Shown here one piece after another: positions 20,353 through 29,559 of a stretch of 64,000 nucleotides of DNA. A model generated the notes under the pieces. It saw only the letters and a list, made by a program, of their open reading frames with translations. It made no database searches and was not told the origin of the DNA. The DNA is from Desulfothermus okinawensis JCM 13304 (lineage in GTDB: Bacteria; Desulfobacterota; Desulfovibrionia; Desulfovibrionales; Desulfothermaceae), in contig BBBM01000010.1 of the NCBI GenBank assembly GCA_001311565.1, positions 1-64,000 of the forward strand, in the 5' to 3' direction. How positions within the stretch are numbered: the first letter of the stretch is position 1; each line of letters starts with the position of its first letter. The translations under genes were made by a program, and so were the position numbers.

Positions 20353-21001
20353 TGTTGGTTCTGGAAAGTCTACGGTGTGCAGGCTCCTTGCAGGAGATAA
20401 GTATCCTTTGTGGAGTGCAGATAAGGCAGTTGAGTCATTGTATGGGGAAGGAAATGCTGGCTATGAAATGATAAAAAGGACCTTTGGTCTGGAGTTTGTG
20501 GATGAGGATAGGGGAGTGGTGGACAAAAAGAAATTATTTGCCCACATGAATATGGATAGAGATTTTAGAGAAGAGGTGGAGAAGATAATCCATCCCCTTG
20601 TGTTTGAGGATATGAAGGATTTTATTTCAAGAAATAAGACAAAGAATATGGTGATACTGGAAATTCCACTCCTTGTTGAGGCTGGGTGGGACAAAAGTTT
20701 AGAAGATTCCATTTTTGACGTAATAGTTGGTGTGTTTTGTTCGGATATGGTGCGCATAAAAAGGCTTCAACAACTAAGGGGATGGAGCCAGGTACAGATA
20801 TCAGGAGTTGACAGGTGGCAACTGCCTCAAAAGGAGAAACTAAAAAGATGTAATATAATAATAGATAATTCTTCAACCATTGAAGATACCAGAATAAAAG
20901 TTGCTAATTTGCGAGGTTTGCTACGGAAAATTAGAAAAAAAAGACTCTTATCCCGAGTTTATCAGTTTGATAAGCTCGGGATAACTAGCTTTTTAAAATA
21001 G
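20330..21001 (+). CDS. coaE: Dephospho-CoA kinase
   Basis: Last step of coenzyme A synthesis, phosphorylating the ribose 3'-hydroxyl. The start is chosen at ATG 20330 so the protein begins MVVGVTGSVGSGKSTVCRLL with the P-loop near the N terminus. Further motifs: LWSADKAVESLY (usual D-A-D-x-L region), IIHPLVFEDM and LEIPLLVEAGWDK. The C terminus is longer than needed and its last 20 residues are coded by a palindrome (20948-20984), so the natural stop may be earlier. Essentially intact frame, about 223 residues. Confidence 0.87.
   Translation: MVVGVTGSVGSGKSTVCRLLAGDKYPLWSADKAVESLYGEGNAGYEMIKRTFGLEFVDEDRGVVDKKKLFAHMNMDRDFREEVEKIIHPLVFEDMKDFISRNKTKNMVILEIPLLVEAGWDKSLEDSIFDVIVGVFCSDMVRIKRLQQLRGWSQVQISGVDRWQLPQKEKLKRCNIIIDNSSTIEDTRIKVANLRGLLRKIRKKRLLSRVYQFDKLGITSFLK
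20948..20984. repeat. 37-nt near-perfect palindrome at the 3' end of coaE
   Basis: Outer arms TTATCCCGAG / CTCGGGATAA (20948-20957 and 20975-20984) with inner arms TTATCA / TGATAA around a short loop. The hairpin is strong and lies inside the apparent coaE frame. It could be a terminator hairpin (followed by CTTTTT) or a REP-like element. No second copy was seen in the window. Confidence 0.7.
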
Positions 21002-21134
21002 TACCTTGATTAGTTGTGATGTATTATAGAATGAATAAAATTTTTTTTAAAATTATTCAGGTGACAAAATTATAATTGGGACTTAAATTAAAAGTTAACA
21101 CTATGTTTAATCGAGAAAACATTTGGAGGGTTGT

Positions 21135-21893
21135 ATGTTACAGATAGAGGACCTACACGTTGAGGTAGGAGGGAAAGAGGTCTTAAAAGGGGTCAACCTC
21201 TCAATTGGTAAAAATGAGACCTTTATTTTATTTGGTCCAAATGGTTCTGGAAAGACCACTTTGCTTATGACAATTATGGGTTTTTCCAATTACAAAGTCA
21301 CAAAGGGGAAGATCGTTTTTAGGGGACATGATATTACATATCTCCCCACCTATGAAAGGGCCAGACTTGGGATAGGTATGTCATTTCAAAGGCCGCCAAC
21401 AATAAATGGCCTTAGAACCAAAGACCTTGTTAAACTGTGTGCCAGGGGGCGGGAGATAGACATTAATTCCCTTGCAAAAAGGGTGAACATGGTGGATTTT
21501 TTAGATAGGGATATAAACCTTGGTTTTTCAGGGGGCGAGATCAAGAGGTCTGAGCTACTCCAGCTAATGGCACAGGAACCAAAATTGCTTCTCTTTGACG
21601 AGCCTGAATCTGGTGTGGATTTGGAGAATATGGCTCTAATTGGTGAAGTAGTAAAGGAGTTGCTTGGACAGAAATTAACACCTGCACCTAATACCTCCAT
21701 GAAGAAATTAAAAGAAGGAAGGGATATTTCAGGTCTTATAATCACCCATACAGGATATATCTTAGAATATATTAATGCCGATAGGGGAATGGTTATGTAT
21801 AATGGTGTGTTGTGCTGTGAAGCAAGGCCCAGGGATATTTTGGAACACATAAGAAAATATGGATACAAGGAGTGTGTAAAATGTCTAATATAA
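21135..21893 (+). CDS. sufC: SufC-type Fe-S assembly ATPase
   Basis: An intact ABC-type ATPase of 252 residues. Motifs in order: Walker A GPNGSGKTT, Q-loop SFQRPP, signature FSGGEIKRSE, Walker B LLLFDEPESGVD and H-loop ITHTG. The FSGGE-KR signature and the E-S-G-V-D switch are SufC features. Start at ATG 21135 after a GGAGGG ribosome-binding site. A 133-bp AT-rich leader precedes it. It overlaps sufB by 13 bp. With sufB it makes a two-gene Fe-S scaffold. Confidence 0.9.
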   Translation: MLQIEDLHVEVGGKEVLKGVNLSIGKNETFILFGPNGSGKTTLLMTIMGFSNYKVTKGKIVFRGHDITYLPTYERARLGIGMSFQRPPTINGLRTKDLVKLCARGREIDINSLAKRVNMVDFLDRDINLGFSGGEIKRSELLQLMAQEPKLLLFDEPESGVDLENMALIGEVVKELLGQKLTPAPNTSMKKLKEGRDISGLIITHTGYILEYINADRGMVMYNGVLCCEARPRDILEHIRKYGYKECVKCLI

Positions 21894-23052
21894 ATGAAAA
21901 TATAAATCTGGAAGAATTTATCTTTGATGGAGAAGAAGCAGTTGAGATTCAGGATTTAAGGGAAATAGATGAAAAAGATAGAGAGAATTTGTTGATGGCA
22001 GGTATTGATGTAGAGGAAAGAGAGAGAAGTGCAAGTTTCCTTCATGTGAATCACTCAAGGGCCCATTGTAAGAGTTGTGAGCCAGGAGTTGAGGTCCTGG
22101 ATGTCAAAGAAGCCCTGGAGAGGTACAATGGATTAAAAGATTATTACTGGAAATTGGTTGATCCAGATAAGGATGAATATACAAAGGCAGTTTATGAAAA
22201 ATTGCATGGGGGATATTTTATTAAGACAGAGAAGGGAGTAAAAATAAAAAAATCCAGTCCAGTCATGTCTGTTTATCAGAAAAGAGAAAGTGGGGCAAAA
22301 TGTACACAATATTATTATTGTGGAAGAGGATTCTGAGCTCCATATTATTACTGGATGTTCTGTTGCCCATGATGTAAAGGCTGCACTTCATCTTGGTATC
22401 TCTGAGATTTACGTAAAAAAAGGGTGGTAAATTGACATTTACAATGATCCACAACTGGGGATCAAATGTCCATGTGAGACCTAGATCTGTTGCTATAGTT
22501 GAAGAAGGTGGGGCCTTGGTGAACAATTACATATTAATTAAGCCTGTAAAAAGTGTTCAATTATACCCCACAATATTTTTAAATGGCAAGGGAGCAGTGG
22601 CCAGGTCCAGTTCAATTATTGTCTCGCCCCCTGGCTCTTACATCAATGCAGGTAGCAGGATGGTTCTAAATGCACCTGATACAAGGGCTGAGATAATATC
22701 AAGGACAATCACAACTGGTGGTACTATAGTTGCGCCCGGACATATCCAGGGGAATGCTGTTCCCGCCAAAGGCCATCTGGAGTGTAAGGGGCTCATTTTA
22801 AAGGATGGAACAATTCACGCAATCCCTGAGTTAGAGGGAACAGTGGCTGGTGTTGAACTATCCCATGAGGCAGCAGTGGGAAAAGTAGCCCAGGAAGAAA
22901 TTGAGTATCTAATGGCCAGGGGATTGGATGAAGATGAAGCAACATCAACTATTGTCAGGGGATTTTTAAATGTGGATATAATGGGTCTTCCCCCAGAGCT
23001 AAAACAGGCAGTTGATAAGATAATTGAAGAGGCAGGGGAGGAGATGTTTTAA
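21881..23052 (+). CDS. sufB: SufB/SmsB-type Fe-S cluster scaffold
   Basis: About 390 residues, shorter than the roughly 480-500 of classical SufB. A conserved core appears after an A7 run near 22245 is read as six: [20 protein letters not shown], then [13 protein letters not shown]. The C-terminal beta-helix part includes [14 protein letters not shown] and [20 protein letters not shown], and ends with [19 protein letters not shown]. Short length and pairing with sufC alone resemble the minimal SmsCB form of anaerobes. A second A7 near 22415 also needs trimming. A strong terminator follows at once. Confidence 0.88.
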
Positions 23053-23058
23053 AAAAAA

Positions 23059-23081
23059 GGGGCCATCAGGCCCCTTTTTTT
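23059..23081 (+). terminator. Intrinsic terminator after sufB
   Basis: A GC-rich 6-bp stem GGGGCC / GGCCCC with a 4-nt loop, preceded by A8 and followed by T7. It lies between the converging sufB and OmpA-like genes and can serve both. Confidence 0.88.
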
Positions 23082-24296
23082 AGTTGTTTCTCATCTCATA
23101 TAGTCCTTTAAAGTAAAATTCTACCCTTCTATTTAACATTCTACCTTCAAGGGTATGGTTGTCAGCAACTGGCATACTTTCCCCAAATCCAATTGCCTTT
23201 ATCCTCTTTGGCTGGATATTGAATTTTGTAATGAGATAGTTTTTTTATGGCTTCAGCCCGTTTCTGTGATAACTTTTGATTGTATTTTGCAGAACCTATG
23301 CTGTCAGTATGCCCTGCAACTGTGACCTTACTCTTAGGATTTTCCACCAGCATCCTTCCTATTTTATCTAAGATGTTAAAGTACTTGGGATCTATTTTTG
23401 CACTATTTGATTTAAAGTTTATGTGATATGTGAGTTTTAAGGGAATGGGACAGCCAAATTCATCCACTCTGTATTGTTTTGGGGTGTTTGGGCACTTGTC
23501 CATGTAATCGTATACCCCATCTCCATCTGAATCATATGGGCATCCGTCTTTGTCTACCTTTACACCTGCTGGGGTCTTGGGACACCAGTCCATGGAGTCT
23601 ACTACCCCATCACCATCAGAGTCTAAAACCTTTTTAATCAATGCATCTTCAACAAATCCTTTTAGTTTCATGGGACACATGGCATCTTTGGCGTCAATAA
23701 TCTTCCCGCACCCACCGATATCCGCTATTTTTCTCAGTATTTCTTTTTCCTTTGGCTTTGTGGCATAGCTTACCACGTAAAAACAAACCATCTTGTTATT
23801 GTCCATATAGACCTTTTTTTGCAGCATCAACTGGACTTACACCAGAATTTTGTCCTCCGTCTGAAAATAGGATTATAGCAGTCTTACCTGAAAAGGTTTT
23901 TAAATCTCTATCTATTCCAAGCAATCCCTCTCCCAGCGTGGTTGGTGGTCCAAAAATAGACTTGTTTACCAATTTTTTTTTCAATTTGATTTAAGAAATT
24001 ACTAAAGGACTCCTTTGAATAATTCCTTTTTTTTAAATAAGATTTTAGCCCACATACCTGATAAACAGAATATTTGTAGTCTAGATTGGGAATAAAATTT
24101 TTCATGGTTTTAAGTGCTTCAAAGACCATCTTTGATTTTTTTCTTAGACGCACCTGGATAGGTCCATCCCATTGAGCCTGACATGTCAATAAGAATCACA
24201 AAATTATCTACCTTTTTCTGGTAGATGCTATTTGCTTCCACACTAAAACAAAAGCCCAGTACAATCAAAAATAAAAAAAAATAAAATACGCTTCAT
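23080..24296 (-). CDS. VWA-domain / thrombospondin type-3 / OmpA-like surface protein
   Basis: About 402 residues. A signal peptide (MKRILFFLFLIVLGFCFSVEA) is followed by a von Willebrand A domain with an intact MIDAS (LIDMSGSMG, later FSDGG). Then come two calcium-type thrombospondin-3 repeats (DSDGDGVVDSMDWCPKTP and DSDGDGVYDYMDKCPNTP). The C-terminal OmpA peptidoglycan-binding domain reads KVTVAGHTDSIGSAKYNQKL and ends NRRVEFYFKGLYEMRNN. It is probably exported and anchored to peptidoglycan in the outer envelope. Six or so runs are over-long. Ligand unknown; the VWA-OmpA order is an uncommon combination. Confidence 0.82.
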
Positions 24297-24385
24297 AACA
24301 CCCCTCCTTATTTGAAATTTTTTTATTTATTATGAAAACATTAAGTTACTTATATTACTTAGTCAAGAAAATATAACACTAAACA

Positions 24386-24419
24386 TTAGTTAACTAGATC
24401 GCATGATGATGTTGACAAA
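24386..24419 (+). promoter_or_regulatory. Probable BirA (biotin repressor) operator upstream of bioB
   Basis: Half-sites TTAGTTAAC (24386-24394) and GTTGACAAA (24411-24419) form an inverted repeat with a 16-bp spacer, the same 9-16-9 layout as the E. coli bio operator. Seven of nine positions are complementary. It lies 54 bp before the bioB start, followed by an AGGAGAGG ribosome-binding site. The role is inferred from geometry and context. Confidence 0.55.
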
Positions 24420-24472
24420 GCAAAATGATCAAATTAACTTGTTTTTGGAATTAACAACAATCAGGAGAGGTT

Positions 24473-25435
24473 ATGGTAAATAGGCTAGTTAATAGAATCT
24501 TAAATGGGGAAAAGATATCATCCAGTGATCTGGTTTCCATTGTTAATTTAGATGATCTCTGTGATTTTTTTTGGGGGGCCACAAAGTTAAGAGAACATTT
24601 TAAAGGGAAAAGAGTATTTACCTGTTCAATAATAAATGCAAAGTCTGGTCTGTGTTCTGAGGATTGTGCTTTTTGTGCGCAATCAAAATATCACAATACA
24701 AATATTTCTGTCTATCCCCTTTTGGACAAGGATGAGCTGGTTGGTAGGGGGATTGAAATGGCCAAGATGGGGGCAAGACGGTTTTCATTTGTAACCAGTG
24801 GTAAAAAAACTTTCAAAAAGAGAAATTTACACCATATGTGAGGCAGCCAATTTATTAAAACAAGAGACAGAACTTGGGCTTTGTGGATCTCTGGGAATTT
24901 TAGATGAAGATAGGGCCATTTCACTTAAACAAGCAGGTATTTCTAGGTACCACCACAACCTGGAAACAGCCAGGTCTTTTTTTTAAAAATATTTGCACCA
25001 CCCATGAATATGATGAAGACGTGCTCACTATAAAGGTTGCCAAGGAGGCTGGTCTTGAGGTCTGTAGTGGAGGAATTATTGGTCTAGGTGAAGACTTTTC
25101 CCACAGGCTTGAGCTGGCCAGCTTATTACAGGAACTAGACGTTGATTCAATACCTATAAATTTTTTTGAATCCAATAAAGGGCACAAGACTCGAAAACAT
25201 GCCAATACTTGAGCCCATGGAAGCCCTTATTGCCATAGCAATTTTTAGATTTTTGAATCCAGCTAAAGATATTACCATTTGCGGAGGAAGGGAAGTGTGC
25301 TTGGGAGATTTTCAATCATGGATATTTTTAGCAGGAGCCAATGGGGTGATGATAGGGAATTACCTCACAACCCTTGGAAGGGATATTAATGACGACCTTA
25401 AGATGATTAGGTATCTTGGGCTAAAGATATGCTGA
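24473..25435 (+). CDS. bioB: Biotin synthase
   Basis: Radical SAM enzyme inserting sulfur into dethiobiotin. The radical SAM cysteines are in [14 protein letters not shown]. Further motifs: [37 protein letters not shown] and, after T7 at 25158 is read as six, [14 protein letters not shown], then [11 protein letters not shown]. About 319 residues, full length. Start at ATG 24473 with a strong ribosome-binding site. It is the first gene of an eight-gene biotin operon, and its stop overlaps the next start. Confidence 0.93.
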
Positions 25436-25733
25436 TGGAGAAAATCTCTGGAGCATTTTACTTTGATTCCAAAATGGACATATTTAAGACACATTTTCCA
25501 GGTCATCCAGTTGTTCCTGGATCAATTATTGTGGATAAATTTATTTCCCAAATAGTGGGACGGGGATGTGAACCTGTTGGATTAAAGATACAGGGTTTCA
25601 AATTCTTGAAGTTCATCCCCCTGGTGTTTATCATTTTTGTATAGAACCACTGAATAATGGATATTATTGCCAATTATTTGATGATGAGATGTTAGTTGCA
25701 AAAGGAGAGATCTTGCTTGAAGCAAAAAAGTAG
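25435..25733 (+). CDS. FabZ-like hotdog dehydratase subunit (His-bearing)
   Basis: About 99 residues. The FabZ signature THFPGHPVVPGSIIVDKFIS is present with the catalytic His, but the partner Glu position ten residues on is Asp. A missing C in the C-run near 25620 breaks the frame; repair gives FIPPGVYHFCIEPLNNGYY. It is short for FabZ (usually about 145). It sits in the biotin operon between bioB and a reductase, so a 3-hydroxyacyl-ACP dehydration in pimeloyl chain building is likely. See the partner gene at 28018. An alternative start at 25429 adds two residues. Confidence 0.72.
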
Positions 25734-26448
25734 TAGTAACAAATGTTTAATATTAGGTGGCAGCTCAGAGATTGGACTTTTACTTGCCAAAAGACTATTT
25801 GAGGAAAACATAACACCAATTATTACATATTCATCTGAAAAGGGCCTGAAAAAGATAAGAGAAGATATAAAAAAAACAATATAACAACCTATAAGGTAGA
25901 CCTATCTTCATTGAACTCAATTTATGATTTTTTTTCTAAAGTGGATTTTGAGATACAATATTTTGTGGATCTGGCGCATACAAACGAGGAAGAGTTATTT
26001 CTATCATTAAAAGATGAAGAGATTATTTCTTATTACACAACCAATGTCATAAACAGGTCCATTTTTATAAAACACCTTGTTAGGTCAATGCTGCCCAGGA
26101 GAAAGGGTAGACTTATCTATATTTCATCAACTGCTGCGAATATACCAAATATAGGACAGGGTATTTATTGTTCATCAAAACTGGCAGTGGAGGGGATATA
26201 TAAGATTATTGGAATTGAGATGTATAAAAAAGGCATATCAACCCTTATTTTAAGGCCTGGATATATTAATTCAGGACGGTCTAAAAGGTTTATTCAACAA
26301 AAAAACAATTTATTAAATCCATATCTTTTAGATAAAGATGACATTGTAGATGCTATTATATACTTTTTAAAAGACAATGGAAGATGTTTTAATGCCAGAG
26401 AAATAACTATGGATAGAGGATTTTTTTGCACAAAAGATATTTTATTAG
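25717..26448 (+). CDS. SDR-family 3-oxoacyl-ACP reductase-like protein
   Basis: About 243 residues. A Rossmann loop of the SDR type (CLILGGSSEIGLLLAKRL), the catalytic Ser in LIYISSTAANIPN and the Y-x-x-x-K pair in GIYCSSKLAVEG are present. It therefore looks like an active FabG-like reductase with an atypical GGSSEIG start loop. No ATG is in frame at the right place, so I infer a TTG start near 25717 overlapping the upstream gene. Runs near 25876 and 26421 were shortened. Proposed role: ketoreduction on the operon's own ACP. Confidence 0.72.
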
Positions 26449-26459
26449 GGAGTAATGCT

Positions 26460-26832
26460 ATGAATATAGAAAAATCACTGAAAAATATAATTGCAGATAT
26501 TTTAGATATTAATCCTCTGGATATAGATGATGATACTTATCTTATACGCGATTTAAATATGGAGTCCATTGACTTATTGGAACTAGGGGTGGCATTAAAT
26601 ACCACCTTTAAAATAGATGTAGATGAAGATGTGGCGTTCTTAAAAGACTTGAGGTTTAATTTGGATAAACTTTCTTTAGATAATCCCTCTAGGGAAAAAG
26701 CCCTATCTAAGATATATACCCATTTATCCCAGAAGAGGATCCATGAGATATTAAAGGACTTGGATAATGGCCCGGTACTTAAATTTAAAGATGTGTTAGA
26801 TTATGTGAGATTTAAAAAAAAGCAGCTTGTAA
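26460..26832 (+). CDS. Acyl carrier protein with large insertion
   Basis: About 123 residues, versus about 77 for a normal ACP. The phosphopantetheine Ser is in LIRDLNMESIDLLELG (about residue 36; E-S instead of D-S). After FKIDVDED there is an insertion of about 45 helical, charged residues before a typical last ACP helix, KFKDVLDYV. The start ATG 26460 has an AGGGAG ribosome-binding site. The stop is at 26832 if the A8 run near 26814 is really seven; as written it would run to 26852, overlapping the next gene. Probably the dedicated carrier of the biotin-precursor chain. Confidence 0.75.
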
Positions 26833-26833
26833 T

Positions 26834-28021
26834 ATGTCCAAAAAACGGGTAGTAATTACTGGGATTGGTCTGGTTACCTCCCTGGGGGACAGCCCAAAAG
26901 GGGTAATAAATTCTGTTTTAAATGACAGGGTTAATTTTCTAGTTTCAGGAGATGATCCTGAACTAATCATTTGTCCTGTTAGAGACTTTCAGTTAAAAAG
27001 CTACATTTCATCCTACAAATATATAAGATATTTACCCAAAAGCTGGCAGTTTGGACTGGCTTCAGCAAAAATGGCAATTGAATCTGCTGGACTAAGTGAT
27101 GAGGATCTAAAACAGGGTGGATTATTTGTTGGAATCGGTCCCAATGTGGAAGTAATCAATGATAATGTCCTGGAAAAGGCATTGGGGCTAGTTTCCATCC
27201 TGCCCAATACCCTTTGCTTTTGCATATCACACCTCTTTGGTATCCATGGAGAAAATTTGACCATCTCAAATGCCTGTGCCAGTTCCCTCCAGGCAATTGG
27301 GGAAGGCTTTTTGCGTATTCGAAATGGAGAACTCAAATTGGCCCTGTGTGGGGGATCAGATAGTAGAATAGGTAAATATGGTTTAAAATTGTATAAAAAT
27401 GCACGTGTACTTCTCAAAAATAATAAACTACTTGATCCTTGTTTTCAGTATGGACCATTTGACTCAAAAAATGGGGGTTTTGTCCCTGGGGAAGGGGGGC
27501 GTTTTTGGTATTAGAAGATATGGAGATGGCCATTTTAAGAGGAGCGGAGGTATTTGGCGAGGTCATTGGCTACTCTAGCAGCTTGATGGCATAAATCCCA
27601 CTGCGCCAGACACATCTGCAAAATGGGCTGGATTGTGTGTAAAAAGGGCAATTGAGATGGCGGGGTTAGACCCAGGGGATATTGACGTTATTTTTGCACA
27701 TGGTACAGGCACTGTGTTAAATGACACCATGGAGATAAACTTGATCAAGGATTTGTTCTCAAGAAAATGTCCTTATGTCTCGTCCATAAAGTCCTGGATT
27801 GGACACCTGGCTTCATCTTGTGGTGCTGCAGAAATGGCCATAGGGATAATTTGTCTCAAAAAAAGGGTTGGTCCCAAGGATTAGGAATTTGGAAAATCCA
27901 CGGGACGGAGAGATAAATTTTTTTGCCAAAAGACCTTTATGGAGAATTTACCAATGCAATTTTCCAATCCTTTGGCTTTGGTGGACAAAACGCAGCTTTA
28001 ATTGTAAGTACCGGTCAATGA
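26834..28021 (+). CDS. Beta-ketoacyl-ACP synthase (FabF-like) of the biotin operon
   Basis: About 395 residues of the thiolase fold. The Cys-His-His triad is intact: ISNACASSLQAIGEG (Cys about 148), FAHGTGTVLNDTMEINLI and SIKSWIGHLASSCGAAEMA. The C terminus SFGFGGQNAALIVSTGQ is restored after repairs near 27505, 27575, 27862 and 27920. Catalytically competent Claisen condensing enzyme by sequence. As it lies between an ACP and bioF, it is likely the elongating synthase of pimeloyl-ACP. It stops by overlap (ATGA) with the next gene. Confidence 0.83.
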
Positions 28022-28389
28022 AGCTTATAGCCATTACTAATATAAATAAGAAAGATATCTCAGTTAGATGTAAGATCGAAAAATCCATCCATTGGCAAAT
28101 GATTGAGGCAATTGCCCAGTCATGTGGGCTCCATCTAAGGTGGCTTCTTGATTTCGAGAAACATGTTTTTCTTGCAAAGATACGAGAATTTGAGTTTTTA
28201 AGTAACTCTCTTTTAGATTGTGTACTGGTCAAGGCCCATCAAATATCTTTGACTAAGTCTGCAGCTTTATATAAAGGTTGGTTACTAGGTCCTCATGGAA
28301 AACAAGAACTTGCAAAAGGGAAATTTTTGTTGTCCCATATAGACTTTGCAGGTGATTTTAAAAAAAGAATTAATAATTCCATACTTTAA
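28018..28389 (+). CDS. Hotdog-fold dehydratase-like partner (Glu-bearing)
   Basis: An intact 123-residue frame. The region HWQMIEAIAQSCGLHLRW matches the central helix of FabA/FabZ hotdog proteins and carries the catalytic-helix Glu. The upstream F-P-G-H-P loop with the catalytic His is absent. The rest (VKAHQISLTKSAALYKGWLL and GKQELAKGKFLLSHI) fits hotdog strands. With the gene at 25435, which has the His but Asp instead of Glu, the pair could form a mixed active site. Function inferred from fold and operon. Confidence 0.62.
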   Translation: MKLIAITNINKKDISVRCKIEKSIHWQMIEAIAQSCGLHLRWLLDFEKHVFLAKIREFEFLSNSLLDCVLVKAHQISLTKSAALYKGWLLGPHGKQELAKGKFLLSHIDFAGDFKKRINNSIL

Positions 28390-28401
28390 GGGGCTTTTTG
28401 G

Positions 28402-29559
28402 ATGTTTGATGAATACAAGAGACTATTAAACATACAAAAAAATCCTCTCTTTATAGGGATCCTGAGGTAATTTTAAACAGGCAGGGTAAGTATGTTGATG
28501 TTGGAAAAAGACGACTCATAAATTTTTCCTCCAATGACTACCTTGGTCTTTCTTCTGATAAGTATATTAAGGATATTATAATAAAAAAATTTCAAAAAAT
28601 ATCCCACTTCCTCTTCATCCTCCAGGGTGGTGTGTGGAAACTATTCAATTGTCCTAGAGGCAGAAAAAAACATTTGCTGAATTTTTTTGGATATGAGGAC
28701 TGCCTTTTTTTTTCAATCTGGATTCCAGGCAAACCTTGCACTTATGTCCACTATATTCTTAAAAGACCATATGGTCTTTGCAGATAAGCATATACATGCA
28801 AGTAGTGTATTAGGTCTAAAATTAGGTGGGTGCAGGTTTAAAACATATAATCACAACGACATAAACCACTTAAGAAAAAGAATCAAAGCAACCGAAAAAA
28901 AGACATATTGGGGTGGTTACTGAGTCTTTATTTTCAATGGATGGGGACGTGTTAGACGTAGATAATTTCTTTAGTCTCAAAGAGGATGCCAAGTTTTTTT
29001 AGTGTAGTAGACGAGGCACATTCATTGGGGGCAATGGGAAAATTGGGAAAAGGTGTTACAACTGGTAGGTCTGATGTGATTGTTGGTACATTTACCAAGG
29101 CGTTTGGTTTTTTTTGGAGCATTTTTGCTTATGCCATCTTTAGTTAAGGAATATATGTTTAATTTCGCAATTCCCTTAATATACTCAACTGCCCTTCCCC
29201 CAGCCCATGCTGCCTGTGCAATGGATATTCTGGAGGTCATACATGGTTTAGAAGATAGGAGGTGGTACTTACAGGAAATATCTCTCTATGTCAGGGAAAA
29301 GTTAAGGGATTTGGGTATTTCTTTTGTTGGAGAAAGCTATATCCTGAGTATAAAAATAGGAGATGAAGCCCTTGCAAAAGATGTTGCAAAGGAATTATTG
29401 AGTAGGGGTTATTTGGTATTTTACTCAAGGTATCCAACTGTTCCAATTGGTAAATCCATTTTGAGGCTAAGCCTTTGTTATTTTCATACAGAAAAGGATC
29501 TTGATAATTTTATATTCAATTTAAAAGAAGTGTTATTTAAATATGGAATTTTGACATGA
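28402..29559 (+). CDS. bioF: 8-amino-7-oxononanoate synthase
   Basis: PLP enzyme condensing pimeloyl thioester with alanine. Motifs: INFSSNDYLGLSSD, GYEDCLFFNSGFQAN, a D-E-A-H-S-like motif near 29010, and the PLP Lys in VGTFTKAFG. C terminus: SILRLSLCYFHTEKDLDN. About 382 residues after at least six repairs (A7 near 28436 needs five to give the SSLYRDPEVILNRQG opening). Start ATG 28402. Stop overlaps the bioD start (ATGA). Confidence 0.9.

Noticed and set aside
21123-21137. sufC start at TTG 21123
   Set aside because: That codon is part of the TTGGAGGG ribosome-binding site; ATG 21135 gives the normal N terminus.
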